NCBI GenBank assembly: GCA_963742715.1
Contig: CAVUMR010000003.1
Span: forward strand, 682,001-746,000
Direction: 5' to 3'
Origin: CAVUMR01 sp963742715
GTDB lineage: Bacteria; Actinomycetota; Actinomycetes; Mycobacteriales; Micromonosporaceae
Length of the DNA: 64,000 nucleotides
Below are positions 1 to 7,513 of this stretch, piece by piece. The position numbers and the translations under genes were made by a program. Numbering within the stretch: position 1 is the first letter of the stretch; every line of letters begins with the position of its first letter. Under the pieces are notes generated by a model. That model was not told the origin of the DNA, made no database searches, and saw nothing but the letters and a program-made list of their open reading frames with translations.

Positions 1-1
1 G

Positions 2-1297
2 GAAGCCGCGCAGGCCGGACCGGCCGCGGTCACGCTCGGCATCGCGATGCTGCCGCCGGTGGGCAGCGTGCTGCTGCTCGGCTGGCTCGACCCGTGGCTG
101 GCGGTCGCGTTTCTCGCCGGGGTCGCGCTGGTCGCACTCGTACTCCGGGCGTTCAGCCGGCACACCACCGCCGCGCTCGCGGTGTACCAGGAAACCCAGG
201 GCCGGCTGGCCACCGGCCTGGCCGAGTCGCTCACCGGCGCCCGTACCATCGCCGCGGCCGGCACCGTCGCGGCCGAGGAGCAGCGGATCCTGCGACCACT
301 GCCGGAACTGCACGCCCATGGCGTACGCACCTGGCTGATCCTGTCCCGGGCCGGCGCCCAGGCCGCGGTACTCGGACCGCTGGTGCAGATCGCGGTCCTG
401 ATCGCGGCCGGTCTCGCCCTGGTGGACGGCCGGCTGACCGCGGGTGAACTGTTCGCCGCCAGCCAGTACGCCGCGCTCGGCGCCGGACTCGGTGGGCTGA
501 CCGGGGTACTGAGCCGACTGGCCCGGGCCCGGGCCGGAGCCCAGCGGGCCGGCGAGGTGCTGACCGTCGAACCGCCGGCTCGCGGCGACCGGTCGCTCCC
601 GGCCGGACCAGGACGGCTGGAGTTCCGCGCGGTCACCGTACGGGCCGATGACACCTGCCTGCTCGACGCGATCGACCTGGATCTCCCCGGCGGCGCGACG
701 GTCGCGGTGGTGGGCCGGTCCGGGGCCGGGAAGTCCGTGCTCGCCGCGCTCGCCGGCCGGTTGCGCGACCCGGACGCCGGGGTCGTGCTGCTCGACGGGA
801 TCCCGCTGGTCGAGCTCATCCCGGACGCTCTGCGTGCCGCGGTCGGCGTCGCGTTCGAGCGACCGGCGCTGGTCGGCGCCACGGTCGGCGACGCGATCCG
901 GCTGGGGCGCGACGCCGTCGAGGTCGAGGCCGTCGCCCGGGCCACCGACGCGCACGGCTTCATCAGCAAACTGCCGCGGGGGTACGACACGCCCCTGGCC
1001 GAAGCGCCGATGTCCGGCGGGGAGGCGCAGCGGGTGGGGCTGGCCCGGGCCTGGCCGGCGGGTCGGTTGCTGGTCCTCGACGACGCGACGTCCAGCCTGG
1101 ACATGGTCACCGAGCTGCAGATCAGCCGGACTCTCACCGACCACAGTGGACAGTGCTCGCGGCTGGTCGTCACCCACCGGGCGAGCACCGCGGCCCGCGC
1201 CGACCTGGTGGTCTGGCTGGAATCCGGTCGGGTACGCGCGGTCGGCCCGCACGCCGAGCTCTGGTCCCACCCCGACTACCGGGCGGTGTACGGATGA
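2..1297 (+). CDS. ABC exporter half-transporter, 5' truncated by window edge
   Basis: The frame is open to the left edge, so the start lies outside the window; 431 residues are visible. The first ~190 are the end of a hydrophobic transmembrane domain and the rest is a nucleotide-binding domain: Walker A GRSGAGKS, signature MSGGEAQR, Walker B LLVLDDATSSLD and switch-loop VVTHR are all seen. This fused permease-ATPase layout belongs to the ABCB-type exporter family. The stop overlaps the ATG of the next exporter half (ATGA), so the two probably form a heterodimer. The substrate cannot be read from the sequence. Confidence 0.9.
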   Translation, partial: EAAQAGPAAVTLGIAMLPPVGSVLLLGWLDPWLAVAFLAGVALVALVLRAFSRHTTAALAVYQETQGRLATGLAESLTGARTIAAAGTVAAEEQRILRPLPELHAHGVRTWLILSRAGAQAAVLGPLVQIAVLIAAGLALVDGRLTAGELFAASQYAALGAGLGGLTGVLSRLARARAGAQRAGEVLTVEPPARGDRSLPAGPGRLEFRAVTVRADDTCLLDAIDLDLPGGATVAVVGRSGAGKSVLAALAGRLRDPDAGVVLLDGIPLVELIPDALRAAVGVAFERPALVGATVGDAIRLGRDAVEVEAVARATDAHGFISKLPRGYDTPLAEAPMSGGEAQRVGLARAWPAGRLLVLDDATSSLDMVTELQISRTLTDHSGQCSRLVVTHRASTAARADLVVWLESGRVRAVGPHAELWSHPDYRAVYG

Positions 1298-3117
1298 ACG
1301 AGGCGCTCAGGCTCGCGTACCGCCAGCTGCGGCGCGGGCCGACGCTCGCGTTCGCCGCCTGGTCGGTACCGGAGGCGGTGCCGGCCGCGCTGTCCGGTGT
1401 CGCGGTCGCGCACGCGGTGGACGACGGATTCCTCGCCCACCGGCCGATGGTCGGGCTCGCCTGGCTGGCCGGGTACCTGCTGGCTGCCGGTGTCGGCGCG
1501 ATCGGGACCCGCCAGTCGTACCGCCGACTCGCCGACCTGGTGGAGCCGCTGCGGGACGACGTCGTCCGTCGGGTGGTACGCGGCTCACTGGACAACGCGG
1601 TGGCCGGTCGGGTGGACGACGGCGCGGTGTCCCGGCTGACCCACCAGGTGGAGATCGTGCGCGACTCGTTCGCCGGACTCGTACTGGTGCTGCGGAACTT
1701 CGCCATCACCGCCGGCGGCGCGGTGATCGGCATGCTGTCGATCGCGCCGGTGATCGCCGCCCTGGTACTCCCGCCGTTCCTGGTCGGGCTGGCCGCCTTC
1801 GTCGCCACCCTCGGGCTGGCCGCGAGCCGGCAACGCACCTACATCCGGGCCGACGAGCAGCTCGCCACCAGCGCGGGCGCGGTACTGCACGGAATCCGGG
1901 ACGTGGTGGCGACCGGCGCCGAGCGGCACGCGGCGGCAATGGTGGCCGCGCCGATCGCCGAGCAGGCAGCGGCCGAACGGGCGATCGCCCGGGTCGGCGC
2001 GGCGCGCACCCTCTGCTTCGCGGTCGGCGGCTGGCTGCCGCTGCTGATCCTGGTGGGCGCCGGCCCCTGGTTGGTCGGCCGCGGCCTCACCGCCGGCGCG
2101 ATCATGGGCGGCCTGACGTACGTGCTGCGTGGGCTGCAACCCGCGCTCGGCGCGCTGGCGCAGGGCCTCGGCGGCAGCGGACTGCGGTTCACCGTGACCC
2201 TCGGCCGGATCCTCGACGCGTGCCGGCCCGCCACCGCTGGTGCGGTGCCCACTGGTGCGGTGCCCACTGGTGCGGTGCCCACTGGTGCGGTGCCCAGTGG
2301 TGCGGCACCCGCCGGCGCCGGGCCCAGTGGTGCGGTGCCCGTGGGCGCCGCTGGCTACCGGCTGGCGTTGCGTGACGTGACCTTCGGCTACGGCAGCGGC
2401 GAGCCGGTGTTGCGCGGGCTCGAGCTGACCATCCCGGAGGACGACCATCTCGCCGTGGTGGGGCCGAGCGGAGTCGGGAAGTCCACCCTGGCCAGCGTGC
2501 TGTGCGGGCTACGGCAGCCGGATGCCGGGCAGGTGCGGTTCGGCGCCGTGCCGGTGGGCGACCTGTCCGTCGGCCAGCTCGCCCGGTCCCGGGTGCTGAT
2601 CCCCCAGGAGGCGTACGTGTTCACCGGCACGCTGCGGGACAACCTCGGCTACCTGGCCCCGCGCGCCGGTACCACCGCACTCGACCAGGCCGTACTCGCG
2701 CTCGGAGCCGAGGCACTGGTGGCCCGGCTCGGCGGGTACGACGCGACGATCCGGCCGGTGGACCTGTCCGCGGGCGAACGGCAACTGTTGGCGCTGGTAC
2801 GGGCGTACCTGTCACCGGCGCCGGTCGCGGTACTGGACGAGGCGACCTGTCACCTGGATCCCGTTGCCGAGCAGCGGGCCGAGGAGGCGTTCGCGGCCCG
2901 GGGCGGGACTCTGGTGGTGATCGCGCACCGGGTCAGCTCGGCGGTACGCGCGCGCCGGACCCTCGTACTGGACGGCGTGCGCCCCACCATCGGTACGCAC
3001 GACGAGTTGCTGGAGCACAGCGCGCTCTACCGCGACCTGGTCGGGCACTGGACCGCAGCCGACGAACCGTCAGCCTCGGCGAGCCGGTCGATGACGCTGA
3101 GTCGCTCGGCGTTCTAG
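1294..3117 (+). CDS. ABC exporter half-transporter with repeat-expanded linker
   Basis: 607 residues; the ATG overlaps the upstream TGA by 4 bases, which fixes the start. Residues 1-310 form the membrane domain. The C-terminal ATPase has Walker A GPSGVGKS, signature LSAGERQ, Walker B VAVLDEATCHLD and switch IAHR. The linker between the two domains (residues 315-349) is seven copies of a five-residue (A/T/S)GAVP-type repeat, a polymorphism-prone spacer not usual for the family. Probable heterodimeric partner of the preceding gene. The LuxR-type regulator downstream is convergent, so a regulatory link is only a guess. Confidence 0.9.
   Translation: MNEALRLAYRQLRRGPTLAFAAWSVPEAVPAALSGVAVAHAVDDGFLAHRPMVGLAWLAGYLLAAGVGAIGTRQSYRRLADLVEPLRDDVVRRVVRGSLDNAVAGRVDDGAVSRLTHQVEIVRDSFAGLVLVLRNFAITAGGAVIGMLSIAPVIAALVLPPFLVGLAAFVATLGLAASRQRTYIRADEQLATSAGAVLHGIRDVVATGAERHAAAMVAAPIAEQAAAERAIARVGAARTLCFAVGGWLPLLILVGAGPWLVGRGLTAGAIMGGLTYVLRGLQPALGALAQGLGGSGLRFTVTLGRILDACRPATAGAVPTGAVPTGAVPTGAVPSGAAPAGAGPSGAVPVGAAGYRLALRDVTFGYGSGEPVLRGLELTIPEDDHLAVVGPSGVGKSTLASVLCGLRQPDAGQVRFGAVPVGDLSVGQLARSRVLIPQEAYVFTGTLRDNLGYLAPRAGTTALDQAVLALGAEALVARLGGYDATIRPVDLSAGERQLLALVRAYLSPAPVAVLDEATCHLDPVAEQRAEEAFAARGGTLVVIAHRVSSAVRARRTLVLDGVRPTIGTHDELLEHSALYRDLVGHWTAADEPSASASRSMTLSRSAF
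2236..2340 (+). repeat. In-frame 15-bp tandem repeat (7 units) in ABC linker
   Basis: Seven consecutive 15-bp units related to actggtgcggtgccc; units 2-4 are identical and units 5-6 diverged. The length preserves the reading frame and encodes the GAVP linker between membrane domain and ATPase. Confidence 0.95.
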
Positions 3118-3126
3118 CCGGCTGGG

Positions 3127-3177
3127 TGGTCGTCGCCGCTAGTTGGTCGTCGCCGCTAGTTGGTCGTCGCCGCTAGA
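3127..3177. repeat. 17-bp tandem repeat x3 spanning a stop codon
   Basis: Three copies of tggtcgtcgccgctagt in perfect register (3127, 3144, 3161), only the last base of copy 3 differing. The third copy contains the TAG stop (3173-3175) of the leftward regulator gene. The array fills the gap between the convergent exporter and regulator genes. Confidence 0.95.
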
Positions 3178-3808
3178 TCCAGCCGGCGTCCTGAGCTATC
3201 CGGAACGCCTCGATTCTGGTGCGGCCACCGGTCTTCGCGACGATCCGGGAGAGGTAGTTCCGGACGGTACCGGTGCTGAGGAACAGTTCAGCGGCTATCT
3301 CGGTGGGCGGTACACCGGACGCCGCCCGGCGCAACACGTCCCGTTCCCGAGTGGTCAGGGGATTCGCTCTAGCGGTGAGCGCGGCTATCGCAAGCTCTAC
3401 ATCGACCACCGGCTCGCCGGCCACCAGTTTCCTAATTCCGTCGAGCAACCGGACTGCCGACGCGTCCACCGCGATCAATCCAATTCTCGGTACCAGGTCA
3501 GCCAATGCCGCACCAATTGCCGAACATCCCGGCTGGTCCAGTACAAGAAGTACAGCGCATTCCGGAAGGCGGTGGCACAAATCCCGGCACAGGTCCCCGA
3601 TCGGCTCGACTCCGGCCACGTTGAAGTCGAGTACGACGACGTCGGGACGCTCTCGCAGCGCCACTGCCAGCACGTCCTCCCGCTGGCCGGCTTCGGCCAC
3701 GACCCGCATGTCATCCTCCCCGGAGAGGATCGCGGTCAGCGCCTCCCGGAGGAGTTTGCCCCGTTGCGCAAGCACAATGCGGATCAAGTCTTGACCTCTG
3801 TCAGTCAC
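3173..3808 (-). CDS. LuxR/NarL-type regulator with degenerate receiver domain
   Basis: 211 residues from a GTG at 3808. The frame stays open upstream, but that part does not look like receiver sequence, so I start just before the first receiver strand (IRIVLAQRG). Residues ~8-125 form the receiver with Asp61 in VVLDF, and residues ~145-205 a LuxR HTH (LTTRERDVLRRAASG, TGTVRNYLSRI). The acidic pair normally following strand 1 is replaced by Gln-Arg, and the conserved Lys of the GYLLKD motif is Val, so ordinary phosphorelay is doubtful. It resembles atypical response regulators that sense a ligand. No kinase gene is adjacent. The start is uncertain. Confidence 0.8.
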   Translation of the reverse strand: MTDRGQDLIRIVLAQRGKLLREALTAILSGEDDMRVVAEAGQREDVLAVALRERPDVVVLDFNVAGVEPIGDLCRDLCHRLPECAVLLVLDQPGCSAIGAALADLVPRIGLIAVDASAVRLLDGIRKLVAGEPVVDVELAIAALTARANPLTTRERDVLRRAASGVPPTEIAAELFLSTGTVRNYLSRIVAKTGGRTRIEAFRIAQDAGWI

Positions 3809-4357
3809 TCGCGTCGGCGGGTGCCGTTCCCCCGCAGCCGACCGCGGGCGACTCGACTCGAATTCACCGGCATTGCCGCCTGAATCGGGCACCCTTGAGC
3901 CGCTTCGAACTAGCGGTCGCATTCGCCGAATATCGGACGTCACGTCGTAACCATACGAATGGATTCCCCAGTTATCCGGCGGACGTGGCGGCAGCACCCT
4001 CTCGGGTTCGTTAACGATGACAGACCGGATGATGAACACGTAGCGTCACCATGCGATCACAACTTGCACTTCGGGATTTTATCGACCTGTCCCATGCTGG
4101 CAAGGGTGCAGTCCGCTGCAACGCTGCGGAAACGGACAGACGGACGCACGATTCTGGGATTTGACGGAAACCTGACAGTTGTCGGTAACGTCCCCCGACG
4201 GGATCTCGCCTAGCCTGACTCACCCTCGGTAGCCCCGTAGCCGCCCGCCGGAATGAGCTATCGAAGCGACGGTTTGGGCCGGTCACGCGTCCACGATCCG
4301 CCGAAACACGGCCATTCCGATGGACTCGGCCAACGGACATGGCTACCGTAGCGGGAC
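3809..4357. other. Intergenic region, 549 bp
   Basis: Visibly lower in GC than its surroundings. The leftward regulator's frame remains open up to 4039 without coding character. A -35-like TTGACG lies at 4161-4166 on the plus strand, but I see no convincing -10. Probably holds the promoters of the flanking divergent genes; no RNA gene is recognised. Confidence 0.4.
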
Positions 4358-4624
4358 ATGCAGCTCCTCTTGGTCGGACTTCTCGGCGGCGTGATCGGCG
4401 GTGTGTTGATAGGCACCCGCCATGCCGTCAACCGCAGAACCTGGTCCGACTGGCGGTCCACCGTCGCGATGGAGAAGTCGCTCCGCAAGAACCGCTGGCG
4501 CACGCTGCGCAAACTGGTCACCGTTGCGGGGATCGTCGCGCTCATCGTCTTCGCCCTCATCGCCGGCACGACCAGCGCGAAGGACGAGACTCCGCGCCCG
4601 GCCAGCACGCAGGGATCTCGCTGA
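4358..4624 (+). CDS. Small two-helix membrane protein, unknown function
   Basis: 88 residues. An N-terminal hydrophobic glycine-rich helix (residues 1-19) is followed by a basic loop (residues ~20-53), a second helix (KLVTVAGIVALIVFALIAG) and a short polar tail. No family is recognised. An overlapping open frame at 4339-4644 has no protein-like pattern, so I prefer this one. The function is unknown. Confidence 0.55.
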   Translation: MQLLLVGLLGGVIGGVLIGTRHAVNRRTWSDWRSTVAMEKSLRKNRWRTLRKLVTVAGIVALIVFALIAGTTSAKDETPRPASTQGSR

Positions 4625-4770
4625 CCTCGCCGCAGCCGCAGTGAGCCGCTGGACCGACCCGCGCTCGGCTGAGCGACAGTAAGCCGGCGCTCCGCCACGG
4701 CGAGCCGGCGGCGAGCCGGCGCCGCGCCGGGCTGCCGGGACCGCAGCCGGGCGCGGGGCGCCGTGAGGCG

Positions 4771-5292
4771 TCAGTCGCCGGTCACGCCGTCGATCCGCTC
4801 CCGGAGCAGGTCCGCGTGGCCGTTGTGGCGGGCGTACTCCTCGATCATGTGGGTGTACACCCAGCGCAGGCTCATGTCGGTGCCGCGCCGCGGGTGCGTG
4901 AAGGTCTCGTCGAGCGAGTGGCCCTCGGCCGCTTTGCGGGCCAGCTCGATCTCGGTCGCGAACGTGGCGAAGTCCGCCTCCGCGTCGGCGGTGTCGAGGT
5001 CGTCGAAGTCGCCGTCCGGACTCTCCTCGGAGCAGTAGATATCGCCGGCGTCCTCAGCGGCGAAGCGACGCCGGAACCACCAGCGCTCCACCTCGGCCAT
5101 GTGCCGGACCAGACCGAGCAGGGTCAGGCTCGACGGCTCGACGCTGCGTACCTTGAGCTGCTCGGCGGTCAGCCCGGCACATTTGTACAGCAAAGTCTGT
5201 CGGTGGTAGTCCAGCCAGCCGTCGAGCATCGTGCGCTCGTCGCCGACGAAGGGTTCGTTGACGCGGGTGATCTCCGGCGCGGTCCATGTCAT
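4771..5292 (-). CDS. DinB-superfamily (DUF664-type) protein
   Basis: 173 residues from the ATG at 5292. The fold is recognised from the helical-bundle pattern with metal-type histidines: LVRHMAEVERWW near residues 62-72 and EEYARHNGHADLLRERIDG near the C-terminus, both typical of DUF664/DinB proteins of actinobacteria. Members bind a metal and some are thiol transferases dependent on mycothiol or bacillithiol; no substrate can be deduced here. The frame continues for hundreds of codons upstream by chance, but homology-like sequence begins at MTWTAPEI. Monocistronic in appearance. Confidence 0.85.
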   Translation of the reverse strand: MTWTAPEITRVNEPFVGDERTMLDGWLDYHRQTLLYKCAGLTAEQLKVRSVEPSSLTLLGLVRHMAEVERWWFRRRFAAEDAGDIYCSEESPDGDFDDLDTADAEADFATFATEIELARKAAEGHSLDETFTHPRRGTDMSLRWVYTHMIEEYARHNGHADLLRERIDGVTGD

Positions 5293-5429
5293 CCGCACAT
5301 GGTGGCGGTCCGGTACGACACAACGCACCCGGATTAGGGATCTGCCCACCAGTACATCTGCTCGGCCAGGCCCACGGCAGGCGCCCAGCCACCCACCGGC
5401 CCGCGCCCGGCCAGCCCGCCGGCACGGAC

Positions 5430-6212
5430 TCAGCCGGTCGACAGCGCGTCGATCCGGGCGACCTCCGCCTCGCTCAACGAGAAGCCGAACAGGTCGAAGT
5501 TGGTCTCGATCCGCTCCGGCCGGGCCGACTTCGGGATGACCACGATGTCGTGCTCGAGGTGCCACCGCAGCACGACCTGCGCGGGCGTCACCTGGTGCGC
5601 GGCGGCCACCTCGGTCAGTACCGGCCCGCGCAGGCTGGTGCCCTTCAGCGGGCTGTACCCCTCGACCACCACGCCGCGGCGGCGGTGCTCCGCCAGCAGG
5701 TCGGGATCGTGGTCGGACGGGCTCCACGGAATCTGGTTCACCACCGGCGCCTGCCCGGTCGCGTCGGTGATCTCGTCGAGCTGCGCCAGGCTGTAGTTGC
5801 TCACCCCGACCGCATGAGCCAACCCATCCCGGTGTACCTCGAGCACATCCCGCCACACCGGCACCAGCGACCGACCGCGCGGCGGCCAGTGCACCAGCCA
5901 GAGATCCACGTACTCCACCTGCAGGGCTCGCAGGCTCTCGGTGATGGTGGCGCGCTCGCGGCCGAACCGCTCCGGCGGCAGTTTCGTCGTCACGAACAGG
6001 TCCTCGCGCGGCAGCCCGCTGTCCCGGATCGCCCGACCGAGCTCGGCTTCGTTGCCGTACATCGTCGCGGTGTCGATGTGCCGGTATCCGGTGTCGAGTG
6101 CGTGCCGGACGGCCTGGTACGCCGATCTGCCCCGCAATTGCCAGGTTCCGAACCCGAGCATCGGCATCGTCGCGCCGCCGGCCAGCTCGGCGGTGGGCAT
6201 CCCGGTCGTCAC
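5430..6212 (-). CDS. Aldo/keto reductase
   Basis: 260 residues from a GTG at 6212 (an ATG at 6200 is also possible). NADPH-dependent reduction of carbonyls in the cytoplasm is the family role. The AKR pattern is complete: GFGTW in strand 1, catalytic Asp and Tyr in HIDTATMYGNE, Lys in VTTKL, His in LVHWP, and the cofactor phosphate-binding stretch IPKSARPERI near the end. Length is slightly short but normal for the 2,5-diketogluconate reductase branch. Divergent from the HAD hydrolase gene. The substrate is unknown. Confidence 0.9.
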   Translation of the reverse strand: MTTGMPTAELAGGATMPMLGFGTWQLRGRSAYQAVRHALDTGYRHIDTATMYGNEAELGRAIRDSGLPREDLFVTTKLPPERFGRERATITESLRALQVEYVDLWLVHWPPRGRSLVPVWRDVLEVHRDGLAHAVGVSNYSLAQLDEITDATGQAPVVNQIPWSPSDHDPDLLAEHRRRGVVVEGYSPLKGTSLRGPVLTEVAAAHQVTPAQVVLRWHLEHDIVVIPKSARPERIETNFDLFGFSLSEAEVARIDALSTG

Positions 6213-6315
6213 GCTGCCGATTCTGCCTCGCCCGACCAGGCGTCGCGTACGGCTTCGGCGGAACGCGTCGTTGCCCCGACGTGGGTTGTCCCCGCGGATT
6301 GGGTAGGGGTGCGGC

Positions 6316-6993
6316 ATGCCGGAGCAACCGCTGGTCATCGCGTTCGACGTACTGGAGACGCTGCTGCGGCTGGAGCCGCTGCGGGACCGGATCGTCGCGG
6401 CCGGACAGCCGCCGCACCTGCTCGAACTGTGGTTCGCCCGGCTGCTGCGGGACGCGTTCGCGCTGTCCGCGAGCGGTGGCTACCAGCCGTTCGCGTCGGT
6501 CGCAGCCGCTGCGCTCGGGTCGGCCAGCAAGCATGAGCTCAGCGCCGCGGCCACCAGACACATCGTCGCCGGCTTCGCTGAGCTCGAGCCGCATCCGGAT
6601 GTCGAGCCGGCGATGCGGTTGGCCTCCGATGCGGGGGTACGGATGGTCACGCTGACCAACGGGTCGGCGGAGAACACACTCGCCGCACTCCGTAGCGCCA
6701 ACCTGCACGGGTACCTCGAACGTGCCCTGTCGGTGGACGACATCCAGCGGTACAAGCCGGCGCCGGAGATCTACCACTACGCCGCCGAGACCTGCCAGGT
6801 ACCGGCCGATCGACTCGCCCTGGTGGCCGCGCACAGTTGGGACATCCACGGCGCCCACCGCGCCGGCCTGGTGACCGGTTGGGTGAGCCGACTGGAAGGT
6901 CGGTACCCGGACACCTTCGACCCGCCCGACGTAACCGGTGACGACCTGTTGACCGTGGTCAGCCGGCTGCTCGCGCCACAGGACCGCGGCTGA
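6316..6993 (+). CDS. HAD hydrolase, haloacid dehalogenase type II-like
   Basis: 225 residues. HAD motif I is AFDVLETLL with the nucleophile at Asp11 (the usual Gly of DxxGT is Glu here), motif II LTNGS, the motif III lysine in KPAPEIY, and motif IV AAHSWDIHGA. The spacing and the SWD motif match (S)-2-haloacid dehalogenases. The ATG follows a short intergenic gap from the divergent reductase. Dehalogenase activity is inferred from family resemblance; a phosphatase role is possible. Confidence 0.88.
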   Translation: MPEQPLVIAFDVLETLLRLEPLRDRIVAAGQPPHLLELWFARLLRDAFALSASGGYQPFASVAAAALGSASKHELSAAATRHIVAGFAELEPHPDVEPAMRLASDAGVRMVTLTNGSAENTLAALRSANLHGYLERALSVDDIQRYKPAPEIYHYAAETCQVPADRLALVAAHSWDIHGAHRAGLVTGWVSRLEGRYPDTFDPPDVTGDDLLTVVSRLLAPQDRG

Positions 6994-7085
6994 ATCCGTC
7001 CACCGACCGGCCCGACTCGGGTCCCGTTCCTCCGTGGCCCGCTCCCCCGCGGACGTGGCTCGGCTAGTCACAGCCGCGGGTCGTT

Positions 7086-7483
7086 CCCTTGTGGACTGTG
7101 GTACGCCGTGATCACGACTTCCCCCGTGGACTGCTGCCTGATTGCGCGCATTCGCAGTCCGTCTTCTGGGGGCTGTCGCCTGGGCGCTCGCGTCAGCGGC
7201 GAGATTCTGGCCTGTGGACAAGAGTGCCGAGTCGCAGTTTCCCGTGGACCGTTGTCGGCATGGCCGCACTCGCAGTCCGTTCCTTCTGTCGGCTGTCGCC
7301 CGAGTGCTCGCCAATGACAAGATTCTGGCCTGTCGACAAGTGTGCCGAGTCGCAGTTTCCCCGTGGACTGTTGTCCAAATGGCTGCACTCGCAGTCCGTC
7401 CCTCTGTGTGGGGCTGTCGCCCCTGAGTGCTCGCATCGGCGGCGCGATTCTGGCCTACGGACAAGGGTCTCGACTGCCAGGTT
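7086..7483 (+). repeat. Three tandem ~120-bp repeats before the DUF222-HNH gene
   Basis: Imperfect units at 7123-7240, 7241-7359 and 7360-~7483, each opening with cccgtggac, carrying gcactcgcagtccgt in the middle and ending with gattctggcctgt(g/c)gacaag and a gtcgcagttt-like tail. A shortened remnant starts near 7086. GC is lower than in flanking genes and no unit encodes a convincing protein. The array ends about 30 bp before the nuclease start codon. The nuclease family includes the mycobacterial REP13E12 elements, which are themselves repeated and carry a prophage attachment site. Confidence 0.85.
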
Positions 7484-7513
7484 TTTGTCGTACCCCTCCC
7501 ATAGGTTCGGTGC

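Noticed and set aside
7086..7483. CRISPR array
   Set aside because: Units are ~120 bp, directly adjacent, without spacers of unrelated sequence; no cas genes.
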